From: JAXMDS01 sp043777815
GTDB lineage: Bacteria; Pseudomonadota; Alphaproteobacteria; Rickettsiales; Rickettsiaceae
Assembly: GCA_043777815.1 (NCBI GenBank)
Contig: JAYWHH010000004.1
Span: 1 to 36,031, forward strand
DNA: 36,031 nucleotides
Direction: 5' to 3'
A program made the position numbers and the translations under genes. Position 1 is the stretch's first letter, and each line of letters opens with the position of its first letter. Under the pieces are notes generated by a model. The model searched no databases, was not told where the DNA came from, and worked only from the letters and a program-made list of their open reading frames with translations. Shown here one piece after another: positions 25,125 to 33,316 of the stretch.

Positions 25125-26351
25125 TTGAAAAACATTACCTTGAAACAGACCTTACGAATACATCAAAAATCTAACATTAAAGTTACGACACCTATTTCTG
25201 CTTTCAAATTCAAAAAATTTGAACCAGTTACAACGCCTATTTCTGCTTTCAAATTCAAAAAATTTGAGCCAGCCAACGATAATATTCCTGGTAATATAGT
25301 TACTAAGGCATTTGGAAGAGAGGAAAAAGAAGAGGATGACATGATAATAAGTGGCCTATGCTCTCTTTCTATCGTGGACCATCAAAAGCATTTAATATTA
25401 CCTGAAGCATACGAAAAAATCTTTGAGCAATCCTTGGAGAACGTAAAAGTTGTATATAACCACAACTATACTAGTCCACTCTTGGGTCGCATTTTAGAGC
25501 TTTCTTTGGTTACCATTGATGTGAAGCCACCTAAGCTTTTCGACTCCAATCGTAAGCCCCATAAAACTTATGGACTATATGTAAAAATAAAATTTCATAA
25601 TACTGAAGAGGGCAGATTAACATATAGACAATATAAATCTCAAGCAGTTCCTAGTTTTAGCATAGGCTTTGAGGCTTTAGACTACGATACAATTTGTGCT
25701 ACAAAACTAATAAATGATAAAAAATATAGTCAATATATTCGTACATTTAATGAAAAGACTAGCCCTAATCAAAATGATGTTATTTGGGTAATTTCTAATA
25801 TAAATTTGATAGAAGTCAGTTTAGTTTCAGTGCCCGCTAACTCATATTGCCATACGCTTTCGTATGCAGAGACACTTGATTTATTTAAGCCTGAAAGTAT
25901 TGAATATGTAGATGAAAGGAATTTTTGTTACCGTGACCCACAAATAAATAATAATGAGGGTGGAAAACATGGCAATGAAAGAGGGGGGGAAGGCGATATT
26001 CAAACTAGTACGAAGAAAAATAATAACAAAAAAGGGGTCACGGGACTTGAGGGAAAGAAAAACAATGCAGAAAGTAAACCAAAGAATATAGTAAGAGCTT
26101 ATTTGGGGGATGAAACTGTTGACGACCTTGGTCACATCAATTCATGCTTAAATGAAAAGGATGGGAAGGATGGGAAGGATGGTACTCAATTAAATTCACA
26201 AGATTTCCAATCATATTGCCAGTCATCAGACAAATTATCAAAGAAGCATTCAACTAAAGCTAAATGTTTTTTATTTTCTAAATTATTTCCCAAGCTTCAT
26301 AAATTAAATCAAAAATTAAATCAAAAAATATATGGATCAAAATTCAAATAA
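25125..26351 (+). CDS. HK97-family prohead protease, GTA/phage head
   Basis: A serine protease of the HK97/herpesvirus assemblin fold that trims the capsid during head maturation. Core blocks are SGLCSLSIVDHQKHLILPEA (76-95), VVYNHNYTSPLLGRI (109-123) with the catalytic His113, VPSFSIGFEALDYD (175-188) with the nucleophile Ser179, and INLIEVSLVSVPANSYC, the conserved EVSLVxxPAN tail. The frame begins with a TTG at 25125; the ATG at 25341 (Met73, preceded by AGAGGA) starts just before the core and could be the true start. The leading part contains a 45-bp in-frame tandem duplication. After the core there are about 130 low-complexity residues (NNEGGKHGNERGGEGD, KDGKDGKDG). The last 20 bp overlap the capsid gene, so the two are coupled. 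Confidence 0.85.
   Translation: MKNITLKQTLRIHQKSNIKVTTPISAFKFKKFEPVTTPISAFKFKKFEPANDNIPGNIVTKAFGREEKEEDDMIISGLCSLSIVDHQKHLILPEAYEKIFEQSLENVKVVYNHNYTSPLLGRILELSLVTIDVKPPKLFDSNRKPHKTYGLYVKIKFHNTEEGRLTYRQYKSQAVPSFSIGFEALDYDTICATKLINDKKYSQYIRTFNEKTSPNQNDVIWVISNINLIEVSLVSVPANSYCHTLSYAETLDLFKPESIEYVDERNFCYRDPQINNNEGGKHGNERGGEGDIQTSTKKNNNKKGVTGLEGKKNNAESKPKNIVRAYLGDETVDDLGHINSCLNEKDGKDGKDGTQLNSQDFQSYCQSSDKLSKKHSTKAKCFLFSKLFPKLHKLNQKLNQKIYGSKFK
25183..25272. repeat. 45-bp in-frame tandem duplication
   Basis: Copies 25183-25227 and 25228-25272 differ at only a few bases and encode TTPISAFKFKKFEP twice near the N-terminus of the protease frame. Confidence 0.95.
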
Positions 26352-27657
26352 CACAGATATAAATGAGATCTTGTCAATTTTAAGTGACATACTCGATGAA
26401 AAAGATGACAAGGATAAAGATATAGAAAAAAATAAAATCTCTAATAAGGAAAATGTAACTGAAGAAAATACAACTAAACAACCAGGTGAATATACTTATA
26501 AAAATATGAACTCAAACAAAAAAAATGAATTGATGGATTCAAATTTCCATAATACTGTTAATATAAATAGCAAAAATGAATTGATGGTACACAAAGGTCA
26601 ATTTAGCGCCCCAGCTAAAACTAATATGATTAATTTAGGAGACGGTTTTTTTACTAAATCTACCGAAGATCTTTTGGTTTCTAGCGCACATTGGTCCCAT
26701 AAACCTCATAAATCTTATTTAGAAAATACGCATCATCAGAGTTTATTAAACTACTTTGATACAATAAAGTCTAATAATCCAATAGAAGTCATTGACTCTA
26801 GCAAAGTTAAAGTTTCTATCAAGACTTCTGATAATCCAGTTATGATTGCCATTAATAATGGCAACAATGTTTCAATTGATGAAATTAATCCTATAAAATT
26901 AGCTTCAGTGTTTCTTAGTGTCGCTGTCACTTGCATTGATACTATTACAGAAGATTTGGTAGAAATAGTCACTAAAAAAATGAAAGATGAAACGGAGGAT
27001 TTTATTACAGAGCAAATTTTTACTAGAGGTAAACCTAATCCTAAGCAAATAAAATCTATCTTTAATTTAATGGAAGAGACAGATGTTCAAATCAACGCGG
27101 AAATTGGAAAAAGTGCAAATGAAAAGAAAAAACTCAGTTTAAAAAATGATCTATCGATTGTCAGTATAAAAAAATATGGAACAAATGGGGAGAGTAAATT
27201 GGGTGATGTGGACATGATTAGTTTATTACACGCGATCAATTCTACTCTTTTACATTCTATAAACTCTGGACAATACAAGAATTTATATTGTTTTATGTCT
27301 CAAAGCGTATATAGCGCCTTAGTAAGTAGTTCAATAAAAGTTTTTTCCGATTCAGACAAAGAAGCAGGAGATGATGAAGATAGTGGTGTTAAATCATTTT
27401 TTAGTCATTTATGCAAACATCAAATACCCATACTCAAGGGTATGCAAATAGTTTTGGTAAACAATTTGGAGTTAGAAACTGATGAATCAACGCATAAGAT
27501 TTTTATAGGAGATCCAAAATCTTTTAAAATATTCAGCAATGATTTCAAAATTTCTAGGAATCATCAATGTAATGCGGATGTTTTTTATGTAGATTGTAAG
27601 ATATCTACATTTTTGGCAAATAAAAACTTTAAATGTTTAACTTTACTTAAAAATTAA
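26332..27657 (+). CDS. HK97-fold major capsid protein
   Basis: A 441-residue capsid subunit. Residues 1 to about 115 are charged and of low complexity (ILDEKDDKDKDIEKNKISNK) and sit where the scaffold-like delta domain of HK97 capsids lies, the part removed by the adjacent protease. The following matches the HK97 fold in order: INPIKLASVFLSVAVTCIDT then EDLVEIVTKKMKDETEDFIT (the spine region), FTRGKPNPKQIKSIFN (the G-x-x-x-P-x-GI position), DVDMISLLHAINSTLLHSI then YKNLYCFMSQSVYSALV, and finally IPILKGMQIVLVNNLELE with HKIFIGDPKSFKIFSNDFKI. It overlaps the protease gene by 20 bp and is followed by two smaller genes on the same strand. No integrase, portal, terminase or tail gene is visible. 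Confidence 0.8.
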   Translation: MDQNSNNTDINEILSILSDILDEKDDKDKDIEKNKISNKENVTEENTTKQPGEYTYKNMNSNKKNELMDSNFHNTVNINSKNELMVHKGQFSAPAKTNMINLGDGFFTKSTEDLLVSSAHWSHKPHKSYLENTHHQSLLNYFDTIKSNNPIEVIDSSKVKVSIKTSDNPVMIAINNGNNVSIDEINPIKLASVFLSVAVTCIDTITEDLVEIVTKKMKDETEDFITEQIFTRGKPNPKQIKSIFNLMEETDVQINAEIGKSANEKKKLSLKNDLSIVSIKKYGTNGESKLGDVDMISLLHAINSTLLHSINSGQYKNLYCFMSQSVYSALVSSSIKVFSDSDKEAGDDEDSGVKSFFSHLCKHQIPILKGMQIVLVNNLELETDESTHKIFIGDPKSFKIFSNDFKISRNHQCNADVFYVDCKISTFLANKNFKCLTLLKN

Positions 27658-27722
27658 GAACACGTTAAGCAAAGAGTGGGAACTGTAAAGGGCCCGTAAA
27701 AAAATAATTAATTAATATTTAT

Positions 27723-28403
27723 ATGACTTATAAACAAATTCTAACCGAGAGCATAATCAATATAATTGATGAATCGATCGTTAATGTAATCAGCAGCGAG
27801 TTTTACAAATTCATTTATCCCAATCCTGATATTGCAAATATAAATATTAAATTAGTTTCAGATTCCAAAACTAATTTTCGAAGTTTGGTTATAGAAGATG
27901 AAAAAGAAGAAAAAGATCAGCAATCGTCTTTAGCTAAAAAAGATGCTAAAGATGCCATAGATCTTGAAATGTTTATTATGTTATACGATTATGCTAATAC
28001 AATTTTGTTTTATTTAAATACTAAACTTGGTATCCCATTGATGTATAAAAATATTAAATGCACTTTACCTCCAATCACCAGAAAGTCAAAGTACAGAATA
28101 GAATTGCCGTTTTATCTCTCTCCAAATATATCAATAAAATCAGATACTTTGTTTATAGAAATTATTAGCAATAATAATTGTAGAAATGTTTTTTCTAATT
28201 TAATATCAATAGAAGTTATTAAAGACATTGACTCACCTCATCAATTTGAAATACATGATACAAATATCATGTATAGATTGATGTCAGGAGCTATAAAAAA
28301 GCATATGATGCATCTTCTAGGAAAGTCCAAAGAGTCTAAGGAATCTCTCGAAAATATTTATGAAATGTATATACCGAGATTTAACATTATTGATGAATTT
28401 TGA
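27723..28403 (+). CDS. Probable head-tail adaptor (GTA g6/phiE125 gp8-like)
   Basis: A 226-residue protein. The assignment rests mostly on position (protease, capsid, then adaptor, as g4-g5-g6 in the Rhodobacter gene transfer agent) plus a weak pattern fit: YDYANTILFYLNTKLGIPLM resembles the leaA-x-x-E-x-x-TG helix of the phiE125 gp8 family, KYRIELPFYLSPN the i-LP-gPv strand, and YRLMSGAIKKHMMHLL with the final YIPRFNI the closing helix and LxxYR end. A charged insert (EDEKEEKDQQSSLAKKDAKD) interrupts the first helix region. It could also be an unrelated neck protein. It starts 65 bp after the capsid stop without a Shine-Dalgarno site and ends 11 bp before the next gene. Confidence 0.45.
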   Translation: MTYKQILTESIINIIDESIVNVISSEFYKFIYPNPDIANINIKLVSDSKTNFRSLVIEDEKEEKDQQSSLAKKDAKDAIDLEMFIMLYDYANTILFYLNTKLGIPLMYKNIKCTLPPITRKSKYRIELPFYLSPNISIKSDTLFIEIISNNNCRNVFSNLISIEVIKDIDSPHQFEIHDTNIMYRLMSGAIKKHMMHLLGKSKESKESLENIYEMYIPRFNIIDEF

Positions 28404-28414
28404 TTTTATAAAAT

Positions 28415-28909
28415 ATGAATTTATTAGACAAAATAACACTTCTACATTTAAAGTGTAAATATGATGATATTTTTAACGTAAGCTTTCTTGATTTGATTAA
28501 AAAGAACGCCACTAGTTTATTGACGACTAGATGTGATTTTAGAGAGTATCAAATCAGGATAGTTAATCCTAACTCCAAGTTAAAAGATAATGGTTTAGTT
28601 TATCAGCGTTGCGGGGTTTTCGATATGATGTATCATCACAAAATATTAGAATTCCAGCCCTCTATTGATATATTGAAAGATATATTGAAGAATGATATGG
28701 GAAATAGTGAAAAGAAGAAGGATGATTCATCTAATGCTTTAATTTCAAGCACAAATAAACCAGAGCAAAATAAAAATGTTCATGATGATAAGGATTTTTA
28801 CCATGATTGTATAATAATTTTATTTAGCAAAAAGGTGTATTATGCAAATACAATTTTATCGAAGAATATTGAAAGATTAATTCAGATAACTGGCATAGAA
28901 ATTATTTAG
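28415..28909 (+). CDS. Small protein of the capsid module, possible head-tail connector
   Basis: A 164-residue protein I do not recognise. It starts 11 bp after the presumed adaptor and ends the cluster. The N-terminal half is mixed (LLDKITLLHLKCKYDDIFNV, RCDFREYQIRIVNPNSK), a Lys/Asp/Ser-rich insert occupies about 90-125 (GNSEKKKDDSSNALISS), and the end is hydrophobic (DCIIILFSKKVYYANTIL). Position suggests a stopper or tail-terminator equivalent (GTA g7/g8), but no motif supports it. Low-complexity inserts of the same kind occur in all four genes of the cluster. Confidence 0.4.
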   Translation: MNLLDKITLLHLKCKYDDIFNVSFLDLIKKNATSLLTTRCDFREYQIRIVNPNSKLKDNGLVYQRCGVFDMMYHHKILEFQPSIDILKDILKNDMGNSEKKKDDSSNALISSTNKPEQNKNVHDDKDFYHDCIIILFSKKVYYANTILSKNIERLIQITGIEII

Positions 28910-28923
28910 GTTCTAAAGTATTG

Positions 28924-28981
28924 TTTACTATACCTTGAATGGAAAAGCATAATTTACTATACCTTGGATGGAAAAGCGTAA
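28924..28981. repeat. 29-bp tandem duplication downstream of the capsid module
   Basis: TTTACTATACCTTG... copies at 28924-28952 and 28953-28981, two base differences. It lies in the 184-bp spacer before the superoxide dismutase frame. Confidence 0.9.
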
Positions 28982-29129
28982 TAACTAAAATATTTTAAAT
29001 TCAATCTAACGTAATAAAATCGATTTTAATCAACCCTTATAAAATACACTAACTTCAATGTTAGAATAATGTATTCACATATTTTATATTTTTATGAATT
29101 TATCAGCTTTAGAAGAAATAAAATTTTAC

Positions 29130-29135
29130 AAGGAG
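29130..29135 (+). promoter_or_regulatory. Strong Shine-Dalgarno site of the SOD gene
   Basis: AAGGAG, 6 nt before the ATG at 29142. Such a good site is rare in this window and selects this start over an in-frame ATG at 29094. Confidence 0.75.
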
Positions 29136-29141
29136 CTTTGT

Positions 29142-29795
29142 ATGCAAAATAACAATTTCACTTTAGAAAAATTGCAATATACTGCAATTGATTCGTTTAT
29201 TTCTGCAGAAACTTTAGAATATCATCATGGCAAACATCATCAAGGATATTTAAACAATTTAAATAAATTAAAAGATACTTTCAATCAAGCGACAAATGAT
29301 TCTCAAAAAAATCATTTCATACATGATTTTTATTTAAAATCTTTAAAAGGTTTAGAGAGATTTAAAGATCTAGAAGTGGCCAAAATATGCCAAGAGGTAT
29401 ACAATAATAGTGCGCAATGTTTAAATCATTCTTTTTATTGGCAATCTATTAGCTCGGTCGCGATGACTCCTAGTGCAAAAGTTTTGAATCATTTTGTCAA
29501 TTATGAGGATTTTGTAGATAAATTTTTAGCAAAATCATCTCACTTTGGATCAAGTTGGGCATGGCTAGTATGCGATAAGGATTTTCGAGTATTTTTTCAT
29601 TCTACATCTAATGCTTCTAATCCCTTAGAATTAAATTTATTCCCGCTTTTAGTTTGTGACATTTGGGAACATGCTTATTATGTTGATTACCGAAATCAGC
29701 GTCTTGAATATATGAAAAAGTTTTTAAATGTTATCAATTGGAATTTTGTAGAGACGAACTTAGACTCGGCTAAGAAATTCTTTAACGCTGTGTAG
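29142..29795 (+). CDS. sodB: Superoxide dismutase, Fe/Mn family
   Basis: A 217-residue enzyme that converts superoxide to peroxide and oxygen in the cytosol. From the chosen start it reads MQNNNFTLEKLQYTAID, the standard opening. Metal ligands are the first His of YHHGKHHQGY, the His of LNHSFYW, and Asp and His of DIWEHAYYVDYRN. GSSWAWLV replaces the usual GSGWAWLV. The QGY and FYW surroundings and overall likeness to the E. coli SodB order favour iron, but the metal is not certain. The frame can be read 16 residues further upstream, but the AAGGAG at 29130 marks this ATG. A hairpin terminator follows. Confidence 0.93.
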   Translation: MQNNNFTLEKLQYTAIDSFISAETLEYHHGKHHQGYLNNLNKLKDTFNQATNDSQKNHFIHDFYLKSLKGLERFKDLEVAKICQEVYNNSAQCLNHSFYWQSISSVAMTPSAKVLNHFVNYEDFVDKFLAKSSHFGSSWAWLVCDKDFRVFFHSTSNASNPLELNLFPLLVCDIWEHAYYVDYRNQRLEYMKKFLNVINWNFVETNLDSAKKFFNAV

Positions 29796-29812
29796 TACAT
29801 TAACATTTTATC

Positions 29813-29835
29813 AAGCGAGACGTGTAGCGCTTTTT
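29813..29835 (+). terminator. Putative terminator after the SOD gene
   Basis: AAGCG (29813-29817) pairs with CGCTT (29828-29832) across a 10-nt loop and runs into five T residues (29831-29835). The stem is short, so confidence is moderate. Confidence 0.45.
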
Positions 29836-29852
29836 CTCATTTTCTAATTAAT

Positions 29853-29882
29853 TTGAAATTCTTCATATATATGTGATACAAT
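29853..29882 (+). promoter_or_regulatory. tRNA-Arg promoter
   Basis: TTGAAA (29853-29858), 18-bp spacer, TACAAT (29877-29882), 11 bp before the mature tRNA. Confidence 0.65.
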
Positions 29883-29893
29883 TTATTAGTAAA

Positions 29894-29966
29894 GCACCCG
29901 TAGCTTAATGGATAGAGCATATGACTACGGATCATAAGGTTAGGGGTTCAAGTCCTCTCGGGTGTG
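29894..29966 (+). tRNA. tRNA-Arg(ACG)
   Basis: Acceptor stem GCACCCG/CGGGTGT, D-arm GCTT...GAGC, anticodon stem TATGA/TCATA with loop CTACGGA (anticodon ACG, read with inosine for CGN codons), T-arm AGGGG-TTCAAGT-CCTCT. 73 bases with discriminator G; CCA is not encoded. Confidence 0.95.
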
Positions 29967-30088
29967 ATTTTACTATTTTAGTAAATTTGTATCAGGTGTT
30001 TATGTTTTAAATTACCTAGATACAGTTTTAACTTTTCATTAAATCAATTATTTTTTTAGCAATTTCTACGAATTTTTAGTTAAAAAAC

Positions 30089-30117
30089 TTGATTTTTTGC
30101 AAAAAAAGTACTAATAT
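30089..30117 (+). promoter_or_regulatory. tRNA-Ile promoter
   Basis: TTGATT (30089-30094), 17-bp spacer, TAATAT (30112-30117), 12 bp before the tRNA. Confidence 0.55.
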
Positions 30118-30129
30118 TTCTATGTATGT

Positions 30130-30206
30130 AGGCTCGTAGCTCAGGTGGTTAGAGCGCATGTCTGATAAGCATGAGGTCGGTGGTTCAACTCCACCCGGGC
30201 CTACCA
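30130..30206 (+). tRNA. tRNA-Ile(GAT)
   Basis: Acceptor stem AGGCTCG/CGGGCCT, D-arm TAGCTCAGGTGGTTAGAGC, anticodon stem CATGT/GCATG with loop CTGATAA (anticodon GAT), T-arm GGTGG-TTCAACT-CCACC. The CCA end is encoded (30204-30206), unlike in tRNA-Arg. It is not inside the rRNA operon, in contrast to many bacteria. Confidence 0.95.
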
Positions 30207-30229
30207 TTTTATTTTTTTTAAAACTATTT

Positions 30230-31180
30230 GTGACTTTCATAGATGAAACTTTAAAGATTGGAGTTTCTTGTAGGTTAGAATTTACTGTTCAGCACCCTAA
30301 ATTCCTCACAAAATATAAGATTATATTCTATAGTTGCGATGATGCGGAAAATAGCTTTCTAATAAGACAGCTTTTTGATATGCCTTTTGGAATCAAGAAG
30401 ATCGAAATAGAAGATAACAAGTTGATTTTAAATTTAGAGAATTCATTAAATCATCATTTAGATATATTGAAAAAAGAAGTTGTGGTTTTAATTGCCAAAC
30501 ATTTTAAGTCTGGCTTAACTTTGTTTGATGAGGCTTATATGGAAAATCAACTCGAAAATCAAAAAGAAACCTATTTTAAGGATCAACCTGATAATAACAA
30601 TGTAAACAAACGGACTTCTGCTTCAGGAGACTATAATCAAGATACAAATTCAGATAATATTAAGGTTTTAAGCGTGGAGCCTACTCCAAATCCTCAAGCT
30701 TTTAAGTTTGTAGTTAACAAAAAGTTAAACCAACCAGGAGCATACTTTGATTCGATAGAAACGGCTACTAATTCCAAATTAGCTAGAGCAATTTTTCATG
30801 TCCCAACAGTAATGTCGGTATTTTTTGGTCAAGATTTCATAACTATTTTGGCGTCTTCTTTAGAAAAAGAAGATGAGACTTCTATTATAAATATAATTCA
30901 ACAATTTAAAGACTCAGTAGACGAAGTAGTTTCGATTAATACAGCCGAACTATCTGAAGTTGAAAAAGAAATAGTTAAGATTTTAGATAGTATGATTAGG
31001 CCATCGGTACAAATGGATGGTGGTGATATAATTTACAAATCTTTTAAAGATGGAATTGTAACTTTAGAACTTTTGGGAGCGTGTGTAGGGTGCCCAAGTT
31101 CTACTATAACCTTAAAACAGGGCATAGAAAGAACTTTAAAGCATTACATTAAGGAAGTTATAGAGGTGGTTTCCGCTTAA
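30230..31180 (+). CDS. nfuA: Nfu-type Fe-S scaffold with two N-terminal Nfu domains
   Basis: A protein of about 316 residues that carries and transfers [4Fe-4S] clusters. Upstream in-frame codons lie inside tRNA-Ile, so the start must be later; the GTG at 30230 is the first reasonable one, with no Shine-Dalgarno site. Numbered from it: a first, diverged Nfu_N-like domain at about 18-95 (FYSCDDAENSFLIRQLF, then MPFGIKKIEIEDNKLIL), a Ser/Asn/Asp-rich linker, a canonical Nfu_N domain at about 148-208 (EPTPNPQAFKFVVNKKL ... ARAIFHVPTVMSVFFGQDF) and the NifU-like C-terminal domain (MDGGD at 262-266, cluster cysteines C285 and C288 in GACVGCPSS). The usual form has a single Nfu_N domain and about 190 residues. 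Its 3' end is duplicated downstream. Confidence 0.88.
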   Translation: MTFIDETLKIGVSCRLEFTVQHPKFLTKYKIIFYSCDDAENSFLIRQLFDMPFGIKKIEIEDNKLILNLENSLNHHLDILKKEVVVLIAKHFKSGLTLFDEAYMENQLENQKETYFKDQPDNNNVNKRTSASGDYNQDTNSDNIKVLSVEPTPNPQAFKFVVNKKLNQPGAYFDSIETATNSKLARAIFHVPTVMSVFFGQDFITILASSLEKEDETSIINIIQQFKDSVDEVVSINTAELSEVEKEIVKILDSMIRPSVQMDGGDIIYKSFKDGIVTLELLGACVGCPSSTITLKQGIERTLKHYIKEVIEVVSA

Positions 31181-31516
31181 GAAGTTTTGTTTAAAAAGTT
31201 TATCATAGCTTCATTGCATGTTCTTCACTTAGAGGCTCGGTTTAAAAAGCTCGTTTAACTTCATCTCGTAACTTCCACATTAAAAAGCTCGTTTAACTTC
31301 ATCTCGTAACTTCCACATTAAAAAGCTCGATTCATAAAATCTTATCAATAATTTCACCAATAGCATTTTGATAACTTCATCAATAACATTAAGGAAGTTG
31401 CAGGGACCGTTCCCGCGCATCAAAGAACTGGTCTAACTTCATCTCGTAACTTCCCGCTTAAGAAGTTTTGTTTAAAAAGTTTATCATAGCTTCATTGCAT
31501 GTTTTCCACTTAGAGG
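31173..31516. repeat. Duplicated nfu 3' end and 38-bp tandem repeats
   Basis: Bases 31173-31235 (last codons, stop and flank of the Nfu gene) recur at 31454-31516. Between them a 38-bp unit TTAAAAAGCTCG... repeats at 31242 and 31280, and begins a third time at 31318. A further echo of the gene end, ACATTAAGGAAGTT, lies near 31388. Confidence 0.9.
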
Positions 31517-31870
31517 TCGTAAAAAGTTCATCTAAATTCATCACATGGTTCCACTTAAAAGATTCAGCTCATAACTTTAGCGCATGGTTTCCACTTAAAA
31601 AACTCGGCTTATATAAAGTTTTATTATATAAAAACAAACAAACAATAGTGCAATATTTCAACTGTAACATCAGTTTATTGTTTTAAGTCCCAATAATTGT
31701 CTAAGCACTTATGATGAAGTTTAAAATTCTAATAATTGTTTAAACCTTGATAATGAATATCAAGCTTATTCTAAAGAGTTTCATCAAAGTTTCATCTTGA
31801 AGTAATTTTTATCTTGAAGTAATTTTCAGGCAACTAAACTTTAAATTACTAAGGCAAAGAAATTATTAGA
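31517..31870. other. AT-rich spacer, no gene seen
   Basis: Holds more degenerate relatives of the upstream repeats (for example CATGGTTTCCACTTAAAA-like units near 31545-31600) and short echoes such as ATCTTGAAGTAATTTT twice near 31794-31827. No supported gene or RNA. Confidence 0.5.
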
Positions 31871-32656
31871 TCAATTAGTTTTTGCAGGTTTTATACTTAC
31901 AGCATATTGGCTAGGGTTTGTTATTACTGTGAACGCAGAAGGAACAGATGTTTTGAATATCTCATCTGATATAGGAGATGTAATATCTGCATATACACAA
32001 TTGGCTAAGTATGGACTTGTTTTTGATACTATAGTATTTTTAAGTACATTGGAAGATATTAAACCTGATGTTTTAAGTATAGAAGCATCACCTTCGTATG
32101 CTGCTCTAATTACTTCAGTAGAGTTAGTAAGGCATTTTGTTTTAGATGGTGGAAAGTTTGTTGGTACATGCATGTTGACATTATTAATAGGGTCATGATC
32201 AAAAAGTATGATTATATATTTTCCTGCTAGTTCGACGGGCATATTTTCATTTGCATCAGGCTGACCAAATTTCATTACATATAATGAAGCTTCATTATTG
32301 TTAATAATTCCATTTCCTCCAATGGCTGCAGAAAAACTAGATCCGGTTTTTCCAAAATTAAACAATGCACCAGACAGAAGTTTTACACTAATTCCACCTG
32401 AAGAAGTTAATGGCATAAAACTACGTATTGTACTTGTTGCATTATAATTAAGTGCAAAGTTAGCAGCTTCAGATTTAATGGTCTCTATCTCTGAATCCAT
32501 TTTTGGAGATATTTCTGACTCTATCATGCCTCGAATTAGAAGATCATTATCTTTGGCAAATAAAGAGAATGCCATAGCATTACTAGTAATGCCTGCAGTT
32601 GCTAAAGAAAGTAATATAGCGGTAGAAGTTAATAATTTAGAAAACTTTTTTATCAT
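31871..32656 (-). CDS. Secreted hypothetical protein with Sec signal peptide
   Basis: No recognised family. The start is placed at the Met giving MIKKFSKLLTSTAILLSLAT (261 residues) instead of 13 codons upstream, because this yields a textbook signal peptide: basic start, hydrophobic core, and cleavage after ...SNAMA. The mature part begins FSLFAKDNDLLIRGMIESEI, then a helical stretch, then a beta-rich Gly/Ser segment (SSGGISVKLLSGALFNFG, SFSAAIGGNGIINNNEASLY). Two cysteines (KCLTN, ANCVY) could form a disulfide in the periplasm. It stands alone, convergent with the Nfu gene. It might be a surface or periplasmic protein specific to the lineage. Confidence 0.6.
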   Translation of the reverse strand: MIKKFSKLLTSTAILLSLATAGITSNAMAFSLFAKDNDLLIRGMIESEISPKMDSEIETIKSEAANFALNYNATSTIRSFMPLTSSGGISVKLLSGALFNFGKTGSSFSAAIGGNGIINNNEASLYVMKFGQPDANENMPVELAGKYIIILFDHDPINNVNMHVPTNFPPSKTKCLTNSTEVIRAAYEGDASILKTSGLISSNVLKNTIVSKTSPYLANCVYADITSPISDEIFKTSVPSAFTVITNPSQYAVSIKPAKTN

Positions 32657-33198
32657 ATTAAACTGAATTAAATTAGACGTATATATGTTATACAAATATA
32701 TTTTAACTGTTTTTTAGTGTATATTAATAAACCTAAAAGATTTTACGTTAGTTTTATTAAATTAGTAATGTATATAACACAATTTTAAGACTAGTTAACT
32801 AAACTTGTTGTTATTAGGTACTGAATGTTACTGAATGTTTTGGATATGGGGAGCTTATTTTTAATGTCGTAAAATTTACTTTTATTAATTATATACTATA
32901 GCTGTTAAAATATTTTTTAGTAAATATAAGATTTAATCTTAAAAATAAAAATCACAAATATCTATCAAGAGATATAAAAAGAGATATATTTTTTCTATTT
33001 TTTATAAATTTATATAACATTTTTGTACGTTAAATCTTACCTTGAGTATTTGAAATAGGTATTTCAAAATTATTGATATATTTTTACGTCTGTTAAAATG
33101 ACATTTAAAAAAACAACTTCTAATAAAAAATCCAATTAGACATAAGTTTACTAAATAATTTCTTACCATTAAGACTAAATTGAAATGTAACTGAAGAG
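32657..33198. other. AT-rich spacer, no gene seen
   Basis: No supported gene. A perfect hairpin TTTGAAAT-AGGT-ATTTCAAA lies at 33049-33068 (8-bp stem) without a T run on either strand. TACTGAATGT repeats in tandem near 32819-32838. The reading frame at 33002-33271 (minus) is a shadow of the tRNA. Confidence 0.5.
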
Positions 33199-33285
33199 CG
33201 GGAGAGGGGGGATTCGAACCCCCGATACGTTTAATCGTATGCCGGTTTAGCAAACCGGTGCTTTCAGCCACTCAGCCACTCCCCC
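33199..33285 (-). tRNA. tRNA-Ser(GCT)
   Basis: Class II tRNA of 87 bases: acceptor GGGGGAG/CTCTCCC, D-arm GCTGAGTGGCTGAAAGC, anticodon stem CCGGT/ACCGG with loop TTGCTAA (anticodon GCT), long variable arm CATACGATTAAACGTATC, T-arm GGGGG-TTCGAAT-CCCCC. Discriminator G; CCA not encoded. Confidence 0.95.
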
Positions 33286-33290
33286 AAAAT

Positions 33291-33312
33291 TTATGTTCTT
33301 TGGTGAACATAA
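33291..33312. other. Leader hairpin upstream of tRNA-Ser
   Basis: Perfect 8-bp inverted repeat TTATGTTC (33291-33298) / GAACATAA (33305-33312) with a 6-nt loop, between promoter and 5' end of the tRNA. It may guide 5' processing or be an operator. Confidence 0.5.
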
Positions 33313-33316
33313 AATC

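Noticed and set aside
25125..28909. Complete prophage
   Set aside because: No integrase, attachment-site repeats, portal, terminase, tail or lysis gene is visible in the flanks, which hold ordinary chromosomal genes.
30158..30229. Start of the Nfu frame inside tRNA-Ile
   Set aside because: The ATG lies in the tRNA and the encoded residues are tRNA-derived; the GTG at 30230 is preferred.
33002..33271. 89-codon minus-strand frame
   Set aside because: Its N-terminal part is the tRNA-Ser sequence; the rest has no coding character.
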